Shown: piece after piece, positions 1 to 7,561 of the stretch | Layout: the number at the start of each line of letters is the position of its first letter | Position numbering within the stretch: position 1 is the first letter of the stretch | Source: Actinomycetota bacterium | GTDB taxonomy: Bacteria > Actinomycetota > Acidimicrobiia > Acidimicrobiales > CADCSY01 | Direction: 5' to 3' | Assembly (NCBI GenBank): GCA_016781135.1 | Contig: JADDQY010000013.1 | Coordinates: forward strand, 1 to 36,247 | DNA: 36,247 bases | The notes under the pieces: generated by a model | What the model was told of the DNA's origin: nothing | The model's database searches: none | Seen by the model: the letters and a program-made list of their open reading frames with translations, nothing else | Position numbers and translations under genes: made by a program

Positions 1-60
1 TTGAACTCCCGACCTCTTGACCCCCAGTCAAGCGCGCTAACCAAGCTGCGCCACAGCCCG
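1..60 (-). tRNA. tRNA-Pro(GGG), 3' part cut off by the window edge
   Basis: Read on the minus strand, the first 60 bases fold as the 5' three quarters of a tRNA: 7-base acceptor strand CGGGCTG, D-arm GCGC/GCGC around a loop containing TTGG, anticodon stem CTTGA/TCAAG with 7-base loop CTGGGGG, a 5-base variable loop, T-stem strand GGGAG and the start of the TTCAA loop. The middle of the anticodon loop gives anticodon GGG, which reads CCC proline codons. The rest of the T-arm, the acceptor 3' strand and any CCA lie outside the window. Confidence 0.93.
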
Positions 61-68
61 TACGTCCT

Positions 69-74
69 AGCCTA
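69..74 (-). promoter_or_regulatory. Candidate -10 box of tRNA-Pro
   Basis: TAGGCT on the minus strand ends 8 bases before the first base of the tRNA. That spacing would put transcription start one or two bases before the mature 5' end, giving a very short leader. No convincing -35 element is visible. The call rests on the hexamer and spacing only. Confidence 0.4.
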
Positions 75-167
75 CCCTCCCCCTCGGACGAGGGTGGCAG
101 GCTCGGTCACGTTGGTGGGCGCCTGGAGCGGCCATGCGCCCACGAAGTCGGGCGAACAGGGTGGAGC

Positions 168-371
168 TCAGACCACCCGCGTGATCATCTGGACCGCCCG
201 CCAGGAGAGGTAGACCACCACCGCCGCCACCAGAAGCTTGAAGTGCCACGGGGCCTTCTCGTCCTCCCCGCCGACCCCTTCCGGAAGGGTGGCGCCGCAG
301 GACGGGCAGCTACGGTCGTGGGGCAACGCGTCGGTGGTCCAGAACCGGCTACAGCCGTCGCACCAGGGCAC
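168..371 (-). CDS. Small zinc-ribbon membrane protein
   Basis: This 67-residue protein has two CxxC pairs (C4/C7 in CDGC and C22/C25 in CPSC), which form a zinc-ribbon knuckle, followed by an acidic linker and one hydrophobic segment at about residues 45-62. It is probably a single-pass membrane protein with a cytosolic zinc ribbon. I do not recognise a named family and do not assign a function. The start is GTG at 371, chosen because it begins just before the first cysteine and lies exactly six bases after a TACCCT hexamer, so the message is probably leaderless. It is the last gene before tRNA-Pro and follows the PP2C gene by 28 bases, but it appears to have its own promoter. Confidence 0.75.
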   Translation of the reverse strand: MPWCDGCSRFWTTDALPHDRSCPSCGATLPEGVGGEDEKAPWHFKLLVAAVVVYLSWRAVQMITRVV

Positions 372-377
372 CCGCCC

Positions 378-383
378 AGGGTA
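378..383 (-). promoter_or_regulatory. Leaderless promoter -10 for the zinc-ribbon gene
   Basis: TACCCT on the minus strand is followed by six bases and then the GTG start at 371. This is the same hexamer and spacing as upstream of scpA and the dksA-like gene. No Shine-Dalgarno sequence is present. Confidence 0.6.
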
Positions 384-399
384 GGACCGGAAGGCGGGC

Positions 400-1482
400 T
401 CAGACCCGGCGTACGGCGAGGATGGCGATGTCGTCGGTCACCGGGGTGGTGGCGAAGTCGGCGGCCGCTTCGACGAGGGTCTTGCAGAGCACGTCCGGAT
501 CGACGTCGGGATCACGCCGCAGGTGGGCAGCGATCCGCTCCTCGCCGAAGAGCTGCTCGCCGTTGCGGGCTTCGGCCAGACCGTCGGTGTACATCAGCAC
601 GAGGTCGCCGCTCTGCATGGGGACCTCGCTGCTGGTGTAGCTGGCGTCGGGTTGCAACGAGAGCAGCGGGCCCGTCGCCCGCAGCGGGCGCACCTCGCCG
701 TCCTGGTAGTAGAAGCTGGCCGGGTGGCCGGCCGAGGCGTAGCGGAGGGTGCCGACCTGGGTGTCGAACACGACCACGCACATCGAGATGAACTCCTCGC
801 CCCGGTCCATGGCCGAAATCTGGCGGTTGAGCTCCTCCAGCGCCTGCGCCGGATCGCGGTACTGGCGGAGGAACACCCGGAGCAGGTGCTTGGCCTGGAA
901 GGCGCTGATCGACGGCTCGATGCCGTGCCCGGCGACATCGCCGATCACCGCCGCCACCCGGGTCGGCGCCACCCGGAACACGTCGAAGAAATCACCCGCC
1001 ATCATCCCCGTCCCCGCCTGGTAGACGGTGCCGAGCTCGAAGCCGGCGAACTCGGGCACGTTTTCGGGGGCGAGACGGGCAGCCCAGCGCTTCGGGGCCA
1101 GCGCCTCTTGCACCAGCACCTCCTGGGCGCGCTGCTCCAGCTGGCTGCGGCTCTCGGTGAGCCGGACGTGGCTGAGCAACTGCTGGGCGTAGCGCAGCGA
1201 CAGGGCCACCGGCACCAGGAGCACCACGCTCACCGCGTCGGACCACCCCGACATCGACATGGCTCCGGCGGTGGCGGCGAGAGCGACGGCGGCGTAGAGC
1301 ATCGCCGCGTGGGTGTCCTTCAGCAGGGCCGCCCTGGCGACCTGGGCGGCTTCGGAGTGGGGGCCCGAGCTGGTGTCGATGCGGCGAGACAGACGGAGCA
1401 GACGTCGGGCGGAACGCCCCCACACCGAGGCGGCGAGGACGGCACCGACGGCGACGATCCCGAGGATCGGGCGATCGATCAT
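400..1482 (-). CDS. Membrane-anchored PP2C-type (SpoIIE/RsbU-like) serine phosphatase
   Basis: This is a 360-residue protein. The N-terminal 100 residues hold about three hydrophobic segments (roughly 4-20, 60-77 and 83-97), then a short charged helical linker, then a PP2C/SpoIIE phosphatase domain from about residue 145 to the end. The metal-binding motifs are intact: AGDFFD (D164, D167), GDVAGHG (D182), YTDGLAE and the closing TDDIAIL. Such enzymes dephosphorylate anti-sigma-factor antagonists in partner-switching pathways, so a link to an alternative sigma factor is likely, but no anti-sigma or STAS partner gene is in the window. No PAS or GAF sensor is seen, so any signal would act through the membrane part. 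The start is ATG at 1482, 43 bases after der; an in-frame GTG lies three codons upstream. It is probably co-transcribed with DUF512 and der. Confidence 0.85.
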   Translation of the reverse strand: MIDRPILGIVAVGAVLAASVWGRSARRLLRLSRRIDTSSGPHSEAAQVARAALLKDTHAAMLYAAVALAATAGAMSMSGWSDAVSVVLLVPVALSLRYAQQLLSHVRLTESRSQLEQRAQEVLVQEALAPKRWAARLAPENVPEFAGFELGTVYQAGTGMMAGDFFDVFRVAPTRVAAVIGDVAGHGIEPSISAFQAKHLLRVFLRQYRDPAQALEELNRQISAMDRGEEFISMCVVVFDTQVGTLRYASAGHPASFYYQDGEVRPLRATGPLLSLQPDASYTSSEVPMQSGDLVLMYTDGLAEARNGEQLFGEERIAAHLRRDPDVDPDVLCKTLVEAAADFATTPVTDDIAILAVRRV

Positions 1483-1525
1483 GGTCGCCACGAGCGTACA
1501 CCCGCGTACGACCCCGACCCCGCGA

Positions 1526-2863
1526 TCAGCCGCTGCGGCGACGTACCCGCAGCTTGATCGGCGTGTTCCCGAACCCGAAGTGGTCCCGCACCGCTCGCTC
1601 CAGGTAGCGGAGGTAGGTCGGCGGTAGGTCGCGGTTGGCGAAGAGCGTGAACGTCGGCGGCTCGATGGCTCCCTGGGTGGCATAGAGGACCCGTCCTCCG
1701 GGCGACGGGTGCGAGGCCTGGGCGGCCTGGAGCACCTGGTTGAGCTCACCGGTGGGTACCCGCCGCCGGTAGGCGTCGACCGCCTGGCGGAGGGCGGGCA
1801 GCACCTTGTGGACGGACTTTCCGGTGAGCGCGCTGCCCTTGATGACCGGCGCGGTCGACAGGAAGTGGAGCCGGTCGGCCACGTCGAGCTCCACCTGGGC
1901 CCGAGCCTCGGCGTCGAGGGTCTCCCACTTGTTGAGCAACACGACCGTCGGGCACCCAGCGGCGTCGATGCGCTCGGCCAGGCGCTGGTCCTGGTGGGTG
2001 ACCCCCTCGGATGCATCGATCACCAGCACGGCGAGGTCGGCGGCGTCGACCGCCTGCAGCGCCCGCACCAGCGAGTAGTACTCCGTGCCGCTGTCGATGC
2101 GTGATCGACGGCGCATGCCGGCGGTGTCGACGAAGCGCACGCGGCCCTCGGGGATCTCGACCTCGGTGTCGATGCTGTCGCGGGTGGTGCCGGCCAGGTC
2201 GTGGACCACCGAGCGCTCGTCGCCGATGAGCCGGTTGAACAGCGTGGACTTGCCGACGTTGGGGCGCCCGACGATGGCCACCGCCGGAACCTTCTCCCCG
2301 CCCTCCTCGCCAAGAGGCGGCACTCCCACCTCCTCGTCGTCGCTCGGGTCGGGCAGCAGGGCCACCACCTCGTCGAGCAGGTCGCCGCTCCCCCGGCCGT
2401 GGAGGGCGCTGACCGGGTGGGGGTCACCGAGGCCCAACTTCACCAACTCCCACATGTCAGGCTCGCGGTTGGGTCCGTCGACCTTGTTGGCCACCACCAG
2501 CACCGGGTTGGTGCCGCCTCGCAGCTTGCCGGCCACGGCGGCGTCCTCGGGCGTCAGCCCGACGGTGACGTCGACGACCAGCAGCACCACATCGGCCTCG
2601 GCCCACGCCCGCTCGGCCTGGCGGCTGACCGAGGCGTCAAGGGGATCGCCAGCAGCGGACCAGCCTCCGGTGTCGACCACCAGAAAAGGGCGGCCGCACC
2701 AATCGGCCTCGACCGACTTGCGGTCGCGGGTCACCCCGGGGCGCTCCTCGACGATGGCCTCCCGCCGGCCCACGATCCGGTTGAGCAGGGTCGACTTTCC
2801 GACGTTGGGGCGGCCGACGATGGCCACCGTCGGCAGCCGCCGGCCGGCCTCGGCGTCGCTCAT
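1526..2863 (-). CDS. der: Ribosome assembly GTPase Der (EngA)
   Basis: This 445-residue protein has the tandem GTPase architecture unique to Der. The first G domain has GRPNVGKS at 17-24, DTGG at 64-67 and NKVD at 126-129. The second has GRPNVGKS at 199-206, DTAG at 246-249 and NKWE at 311-314. The C-terminal KH-like domain covers about the last 90 residues. Der assists late maturation of the 50S subunit in the cytoplasm and is essential in most bacteria. Length and motifs are normal. The ATG start overlaps the stop of the DUF512 gene by four bases (ATGA), so translation is probably coupled. The DUF512-der pairing is also seen in Clostridia. Confidence 0.97.
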   Translation of the reverse strand: MSDAEAGRRLPTVAIVGRPNVGKSTLLNRIVGRREAIVEERPGVTRDRKSVEADWCGRPFLVVDTGGWSAAGDPLDASVSRQAERAWAEADVVLLVVDVTVGLTPEDAAVAGKLRGGTNPVLVVANKVDGPNREPDMWELVKLGLGDPHPVSALHGRGSGDLLDEVVALLPDPSDDEEVGVPPLGEEGGEKVPAVAIVGRPNVGKSTLFNRLIGDERSVVHDLAGTTRDSIDTEVEIPEGRVRFVDTAGMRRRSRIDSGTEYYSLVRALQAVDAADLAVLVIDASEGVTHQDQRLAERIDAAGCPTVVLLNKWETLDAEARAQVELDVADRLHFLSTAPVIKGSALTGKSVHKVLPALRQAVDAYRRRVPTGELNQVLQAAQASHPSPGGRVLYATQGAIEPPTFTLFANRDLPPTYLRYLERAVRDHFGFGNTPIKLRVRRRSG

Positions 2864-4296
2864 ACCCCACCTGGACCGGGCCGCGCCCCGAAGGGGTGGG
2901 CGGAGGCCTCTGGGGACCAAGTCGCCACGCCGATCGACAGGGCGCGGCGCAGGGCCAGCCCGTCGGTGGGAACCACCTCCACCGGGCGAGGCAGATCGCA
3001 CGGTGCGGTCCCGTCGAGGAACCGCCCGTTCGACAGGCACACGTCGGGCAGCAGGTAGCGGTGGCCGGCGGGCTCGGCGGCGAGTACCCGGGCGAGATCG
3101 TCGCCGACCAGCAACCCGCTCACGCCGATGTTGCCCCCGAAGAAGCGGTTCTCGACCGGGATCACCCGCACGTCGGGGCGTCCGACCGACGCCACGAGCG
3201 GAGCGATCACCAGGGCACCGTAGGTACCGGACAGCACGCCCACCGGGGCGCTCGGGCGAGGCCCGAGCGTCACCGGCGTGGCCCCCGATGACCCGGTCCT
3301 GGGGGAGCGGTACCCGGCGGCGGGCGCGCCGTCGACCCACGCGAAGAACCCGGGGCGCACGCCGGTCGCCTCGTCCCGACGCCCGAGGAACTCGGCTTCG
3401 AAGGTGCGGGCCATGCCGATGCCGTCCTCGTGCATGGCGAAGCCCTCGTAGGTCTCGCCGGCGGGGAAGGGACGACCAGCGAGGAGGTAGTACTCGTCGG
3501 CGGCGTGGACGAGACGCCGTCCGAGGAGGCGTGAGAACACCCCTTGCCAGTCGTCGACGAGGTCGACCACCGATTGGGCCTCGGCCCGGGTGTGCGGCCG
3601 GAGGCGCTCCTCGGTTGAGAACCGGCTGACGCCGAGCGGGACCACGCACAGAGATGCCAGCTCGGGGTACTCGTCGAGGACACCGACCAGGGTGTCGGCC
3701 AGCACCTCAGCGTCGTTGATCCCGGGGCATACCACCACCTGGCCGTGCACCACGACCCCGTGGTCGAGCAGCGCTCGCAGCCAGCGCAGGCTCGACGCAC
3801 CCCGGCGGTTGCGCAGCATCTGCGCCCGCACCTCGGGGTCGGTGGCATGGATGCTGACGTTGAGGGGGCTCAGGCCCTCGCTCACCACCCGCTCGAGGTC
3901 GGCCTCGGTGAAGCGGGTGAGGGTGGTGAAGTTGCCGTAGAGGAAGCTCAGGCGGTAGTCGTCGTCCTTCTGGTACAAGCTGGTGCGCATCCCTGGTGGA
4001 AGCTGGTGGATGAAGCAGAACTCGCAGTGGTTGTCGCAGGTGCGGACCTGGTCGAACAGCGCAGAGTGCACCTCGGCACCGAGCGGGTCCCCCGCCCCCT
4101 TGAGCACCTCGACGCTGCGCTCGAGCCCCCCTCGGCGCAGTTCCACCTCGACGTCGGCCTCGTCGGCCAGCAGCTGCCACTCGATGACGTCACGAGGAGG
4201 CTGGCCGGCGAGCGAGACGATCTCGTCGCCGGGGCGCAGCCCGGCGTGATCGGCCGGAGATCCCGGCGCGACGGCGACGATGCGGGGCAGGACCAC
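2860..4296 (-). CDS. DUF512 radical-SAM protein with N-terminal PDZ domain
   Basis: This 478-residue protein begins with a PDZ-like segment (about 1-60, with GSPADHAGLRPGD) and then a radical-SAM core carrying C87, C91 and C94 in the CX3CX2C arrangement (CDNHCEFC) that ligates a 4Fe-4S cluster. The C-terminal half is the DUF512 region (for example FFGGNIGVSGLL). The family is conserved next to der in many Gram-positive genomes but, to my knowledge, its substrate is unknown. The neighbourhood suggests a role in ribosome or RNA maturation; that is inference. GTG at 4296 is chosen because the PDZ domain begins at once and a TATCCT hexamer lies exactly six bases upstream. It heads the DUF512-der-PP2C operon. 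Confidence 0.9.
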   Translation of the reverse strand: MVLPRIVAVAPGSPADHAGLRPGDEIVSLAGQPPRDVIEWQLLADEADVEVELRRGGLERSVEVLKGAGDPLGAEVHSALFDQVRTCDNHCEFCFIHQLPPGMRTSLYQKDDDYRLSFLYGNFTTLTRFTEADLERVVSEGLSPLNVSIHATDPEVRAQMLRNRRGASSLRWLRALLDHGVVVHGQVVVCPGINDAEVLADTLVGVLDEYPELASLCVVPLGVSRFSTEERLRPHTRAEAQSVVDLVDDWQGVFSRLLGRRLVHAADEYYLLAGRPFPAGETYEGFAMHEDGIGMARTFEAEFLGRRDEATGVRPGFFAWVDGAPAAGYRSPRTGSSGATPVTLGPRPSAPVGVLSGTYGALVIAPLVASVGRPDVRVIPVENRFFGGNIGVSGLLVGDDLARVLAAEPAGHRYLLPDVCLSNGRFLDGTAPCDLPRPVEVVPTDGLALRRALSIGVATWSPEASAHPFGARPGPGGV

Positions 4297-4302
4297 CAGT
4301 GG

Positions 4303-4308
4303 AGGATA
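4303..4308 (-). promoter_or_regulatory. Leaderless promoter -10 for DUF512-der
   Basis: TATCCT on the minus strand is followed by six bases (CCACTG) and the GTG start of the DUF512 gene. It lies in the 21-base gap after the methyltransferase stop, so der has its own promoter and does not depend on upstream transcription. Confidence 0.65.
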
Positions 4309-4317
4309 CGGGTGGCG

Positions 4318-5121
4318 TCAGCCGCCCGAGTCCCACCAGATGGTGACCAGCTCCCGGGTCACCACCTCGGGCTCCTCGTCGAGCAGGGCGTCGATCTCGG
4401 CGTCGCGCTCAGGGCCGACGCAGAGCTGGCGCCGGAGGAAGGCCACGACCTCCTGGCGCGGCACCTCCCGCCACAGCGGGGCGGGGTGGCGATGGCGCTC
4501 CACCCCGACGTCGAGGCCCATCTCCTCGAGCACGGCCACCGCGTCGGAGGCGACGGGCTGGCTCGGGCGTTCGAGGCCGTGGAGCTCCCGCCACAGCCAG
4601 TTGGTGCGCGCCCGAGGGTGCTCGGCAGTGAGCTCGACCACGACCCGCCGGCGGGCATGGGTGGTCAGCGCCCGGGCGAACGGGACCAGCTCGCCCACGT
4701 TGTAGACGACGTGGTGGCACACGACCACGTCGGCGAGGGCGACGGGGCCGGCGACCTCGGGCCAGCGGCCCAGCACCTCGGCGTGGTGCACGCCCCTGTC
4801 CTCGGCGGCCCGAGCGAAGGCGGCGAGCATGTCGGCGCTCTGGTCGACCCCGGTCAGGCGTCGCGCCGGTGGCGCCAACGGCAGGCTTGCCGCACCACCG
4901 CCCACCCCCACGTCGATCACGCTGCCGCCGTCGTCCAGCGCCTCCAGCGCCAGATGCCGCGACGGGCCTCCACCGACGTCGGCGAGTGCCAGCTCGGCCG
5001 CCCGAGCGAACACCGCCGGCGGCAGCGCCCAGGGGGAATCGGGGGCGGCGGTCAGGATCTCGTCGGGGATGGCCCAGGACGCGAGGGCCTCGCTCCAGTA
5101 CCGGGCGGCGTCGTCGGCCAT
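4318..5121 (-). CDS. Class I SAM-dependent methyltransferase, substrate unknown
   Basis: This 267-residue cytosolic protein has a Rossmann-type methyltransferase core: motif I VIDVGVGGG at about 68-76, an acidic strand end in LTGVDQS (binding the SAM ribose), and a motif IV-like DVVVCHHVVYN segment followed by a typical post-core region. The C-terminal 100 residues are charged and family-specific. I cannot assign the methyl acceptor; the closest general type is the UbiE/Methyltransf_11 class. It is transcribed alone from a 20-base gap shared with the divergent ispH gene, and its ATG is at 5121. It does not overlap the DUF512 operon downstream. Confidence 0.8.
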   Translation of the reverse strand: MADDAARYWSEALASWAIPDEILTAAPDSPWALPPAVFARAAELALADVGGGPSRHLALEALDDGGSVIDVGVGGGAASLPLAPPARRLTGVDQSADMLAAFARAAEDRGVHHAEVLGRWPEVAGPVALADVVVCHHVVYNVGELVPFARALTTHARRRVVVELTAEHPRARTNWLWRELHGLERPSQPVASDAVAVLEEMGLDVGVERHRHPAPLWREVPRQEVVAFLRRQLCVGPERDAEIDALLDEEPEVVTRELVTIWWDSGG

Positions 5122-5129
5122 GACCCCGG

Positions 5130-5135
5130 TACCGT
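5130..5135 (+). promoter_or_regulatory. Leaderless promoter -10 for ispH, sharing DNA with the divergent -10
   Basis: TACCGT on the plus strand is followed by six bases and the GTG start of ispH at 5142. The same DNA read on the other strand gives a -10-like hexamer for the methyltransferase gene, so one symmetric element may drive both directions. Confidence 0.6.
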
Positions 5136-5136
5136 A
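5131..5136 (-). promoter_or_regulatory. Candidate -10 for the methyltransferase gene (mirror of the ispH -10)
   Basis: TACGGT on the minus strand lies nine bases before the ATG at 5121. It overlaps five of the six bases of the ispH -10 box on the opposite strand. The longer spacing would leave a leader of two or three bases. This is less certain than the ispH element. Confidence 0.4.
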
Positions 5137-5141
5137 GATCG

Positions 5142-6173
5142 GTGCACGTCGAGCGGGTGCTCCTCGCCGCTCCCCGGGGCTTCTGTGCCGGGGTGGAGAT
5201 GGCCATCAAGGCGCTGGCGTGGATGGTCAGGGCCTTCGACCCGCCGGTCTACTGCTATCACGAGATCGTCCACAACCGCCTGGTCGTCGACCGCTTCCGT
5301 GACCTCGGGGTGATCTTCGTCGACGACATCGCCGACGTGGCGCCCGGGGCAGCAGTGATGCTGTCGGCACACGGCTCGGGCCCCGAGATCGTCCGTGCGG
5401 CGAGCGAGCGGGGGGGCTACGTGGTCAACGCGGTGTGCCCCCTCGTCACCAAGGTCCACCATGAGGTCAAGGTCAGGGCGGGCAAGGGGTATTCGGTCGT
5501 CTACGTGGGCCACGCCGGCCACGACGAAGCCGTCGGCACCATGGCGGTGGCGCCCGAGGCCATCCACCTGGTCGAGACCGAGGACGACGTCGACCGGCTC
5601 CCGCCCACCGACGAGCCGGTGGCCCTCCTGGCCCAGACCACGCTGAGCCACCACGACTGGGCCGGCGTGCTCGAGGCCACTCGCCGGCGCTTCCCCGACC
5701 TGTGGATGCCCGGCCGCAGCGACCTGTGCTTCGCCACCACCAATCGCCAGTCGGCCCTGGTGCAGATCGCCGAGCGCTGCGACGCGGTGGTGGTGATCGG
5801 CTCGGCCAACTCGTCCAACACGGTGGCCTTGGAGAAGGTGGCGCTGGCGGCCGGGTGCCCCCGCGTGCTGCGGGTCAACGGCGCCGACGAGCTGCCTGAC
5901 GACCTGGGCGGGACGGTGGGCGTCACTGCCGGCGCGTCCGCCCCCGAGGAGCTGGTGCGGGCGGTGATCGCCCGCCTCGGTCCGGTCCAGGGCATCGAGG
6001 AGGTCGCCTACACCGCCGAGGCCGAGTACTTCCCTCCGCCGCGAGAGCTGCGGGACCTGCTCGTTGCCATCGACGCCGTGGCGTCGTTCGCCCTGGCCGC
6101 GCCCTGCACCCCGCGCCGAACGGCCGACCGTGACCTCGCCGCCAGCGACGTCCTGGCCACCCTGCGCCGGTGA
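5142..6173 (+). CDS. ispH: 4-hydroxy-3-methylbut-2-enyl diphosphate reductase IspH
   Basis: IspH performs the last step of the MEP pathway, reducing HMBPP to isopentenyl and dimethylallyl diphosphate with a 4Fe-4S cluster. All three cluster cysteines are present: C15 in PRGFCAGV, C99 in AVCPLVTKVH and C196 in DLCFATTNRQ. The substrate-binding motifs YHEIVHN, SAHG, GHAGHDE, AQTTLS and NSSNT and the closing GVTAGASAPEELV are intact. The protein is 343 residues, slightly longer than E. coli IspH because of a C-terminal extension of about 40 residues. The GTG start is at 5142 behind a leaderless promoter. It is a single plus-strand gene inside a minus-strand block and converges with plsC. In many Clostridia ispH follows plsC in the same direction. 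Confidence 0.97.
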   Translation: MHVERVLLAAPRGFCAGVEMAIKALAWMVRAFDPPVYCYHEIVHNRLVVDRFRDLGVIFVDDIADVAPGAAVMLSAHGSGPEIVRAASERGGYVVNAVCPLVTKVHHEVKVRAGKGYSVVYVGHAGHDEAVGTMAVAPEAIHLVETEDDVDRLPPTDEPVALLAQTTLSHHDWAGVLEATRRRFPDLWMPGRSDLCFATTNRQSALVQIAERCDAVVVIGSANSSNTVALEKVALAAGCPRVLRVNGADELPDDLGGTVGVTAGASAPEELVRAVIARLGPVQGIEEVAYTAEAEYFPPPRELRDLLVAIDAVASFALAAPCTPRRTADRDLAASDVLATLRR

Positions 6174-6200
6174 CATCGCACCGGCGGCACCACCCGCCGC

Positions 6201-6908
6201 TCAGCGGTCGCCGGCTCGGACCCTGGCGCCGTCGAAGACCACCTGGAGCTCGGCGGCGAGGCGCTCGGTTAGCTCCTTGACCGCCCGACGAGGCGCCGAG
6301 TGGCCCCGCTCGAGCACCTCGGGGACGATCGGCTCACCGACCACGACGCACACCTTCACCGGCCGGAAGAACTTCGCCCCTCGAGGCATGGCTCGGATCG
6401 ACCCACCGATGCCGACAGGGATGATGGGCGCCCCCGTGCGTAGGGCGAGGTGGGCGGCGCCGTCGTAGAGGTCCTCGACCACCGAGCTGCTGCGACGGGT
6501 GCCCTCGGGGTAGACGACCAGCGGCTCGCCGGCTTCGAGCGCCAAGCGGCACCGGCGCATGGCCTCGCGGTCGACGCTGTCGCGCTTGACAGGGAACGCG
6601 CCGAGGGTGTCCCACAGCCACGCCGACCAGCGGTACTTCCACATCTCCTCCTTCCCGAGGTAGCGCATGTAGCGGTGGGTGAGAGTCGACATGATGGGAG
6701 TGTCGATGTTGGATCGGTGGACGGGAGCGAGGATGAACGCGCCGGTGGCAGGCAGGCGCTCGGCGCCGTCCACCTCGAGGCGCCAGTAGATCGCCGCGAA
6801 CCCGGCGATGAGTCCCCGGACCACCGCGTAGAAGCGCCGCCGGAATGTCGGCGACGACGGCCAGCTGGCCGGGTAAGTGGCGACCACATCCCCGCTTGGT
6901 GGGCTCAC
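6201..6908 (-). CDS. plsC: 1-acyl-sn-glycerol-3-phosphate acyltransferase (PlsC family)
   Basis: This 235-residue protein carries the HX4D acyltransferase motif (HRSNID) and the glycerophosphate-binding block PEGTRR, with hydrophobic segments near the N-terminus (FYAVVRGLIAGFAAIYW) that place it at the inner face of the membrane. It should acylate lysophosphatidic acid to phosphatidic acid for phospholipid synthesis; a different lysolipid acceptor is possible in this large family. The GTG start at 6908 overlaps the cmk stop by four bases (GTGA), and the cmk-plsC pairing is widespread in Gram-positive bacteria. It is the last gene of the aroH-tyrA-aroA-cmk-plsC operon and converges on ispH with a 27-base gap. 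Confidence 0.88.
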   Translation of the reverse strand: MSPPSGDVVATYPASWPSSPTFRRRFYAVVRGLIAGFAAIYWRLEVDGAERLPATGAFILAPVHRSNIDTPIMSTLTHRYMRYLGKEEMWKYRWSAWLWDTLGAFPVKRDSVDREAMRRCRLALEAGEPLVVYPEGTRRSSSVVEDLYDGAAHLALRTGAPIIPVGIGGSIRAMPRGAKFFRPVKVCVVVGEPIVPEVLERGHSAPRRAVKELTERLAAELQVVFDGARVRAGDR

Positions 6909-7549
6909 GCGCTGCCGCTCCCGAGCTTCTCCAGCAGCTCCTCGACGATGGCCTCGACGTCGCGGTCGCTGGTGTCGACCCGCACGGCGTCGTCGCTGCA
7001 CAGCAGCGGTCCCTCGACCCGTTCGGAGTCGAGGGCGTCGCGTCGCGCCATGTCGGCCGCCACCGCCTCGTAGGCCAAGTCGCCTACCTCCCGGTGACGG
7101 CGCCCGGCGCGCACGTCAAGCCGGGCAGTCAGGTAGGCCTTGAACGAGGCCTCGGGGAACACGACGGTGCCGATGTCGCGACCCTCGACCACCGCACCGC
7201 CCCGGGCCTTCACCCAGGCCCGCTGGCGGCAGATGAGCTCGGTGCGCACCGACGGGTTGGCGGCCACGGCGCTGACCGCCCGGGTGACTTCCGGGCTCCG
7301 GATGTCGATGGTGGCGTCGACGCCGTCGACCCGCACGTTCGTACCGTCGAGGTCGATGTCCAGCTCGCGGACCATGCGGGCGACCGGTCTGAGCTCCTCG
7401 GGGTCGAGGCCCCGCCGCAGCGCGGCGAAGGCCACCGCCCGGTACATGGCGCCGGTGTCGAGGTAGGCGAGGTCCAACCGCTCGGCCAGGCGACGGGCAA
7501 CGGTCGACTTGCCCGAGCCCGCCGGTCCATCGATGGCGATCACCCGCAT
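6905..7549 (-). CDS. cmk: Cytidylate kinase
   Basis: This 214-residue P-loop kinase converts CMP/dCMP to the diphosphates. It has GPAGSGKST at 8-16, the CMP-binding segment DTGAMYRA and the GRDIGTVVFP motif typical of Cmk. The length is normal for the short bacterial form. It sits between aroA (12 bases upstream) and plsC (4-base overlap). The aroA-cmk association is ancient, found in both Proteobacteria and Firmicutes. The ATG start is at 7549. Confidence 0.97.
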   Translation of the reverse strand: MRVIAIDGPAGSGKSTVARRLAERLDLAYLDTGAMYRAVAFAALRRGLDPEELRPVARMVRELDIDLDGTNVRVDGVDATIDIRSPEVTRAVSAVAANPSVRTELICRQRAWVKARGGAVVEGRDIGTVVFPEASFKAYLTARLDVRAGRRHREVGDLAYEAVAADMARRDALDSERVEGPLLCSDDAVRVDTSDRDVEAIVEELLEKLGSGSA

Positions 7550-7561
7550 CGGTGCGGGACG

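Noticed and set aside
64..100. Inverted repeat ACCCTC/GAGGGT between the zinc-ribbon gene and tRNA-Pro as a terminator
   Set aside because: The arms are only six bases, there is no T-run, and the repeat sits at the probable tRNA promoter, so it is as likely to be chance in GC-rich DNA.
2085..3629. Plus-strand open frame of 514 codons
   Set aside because: It is antisense to der and DUF512, both of which have full motif sets; the Arg/Ser-rich translation shows no fold.
5052..6176. Minus-strand open frame of 374 codons
   Set aside because: It is antisense to ispH, which is unmistakable on the plus strand; its composition (repeated GHR/VDD) is that of a shadow.
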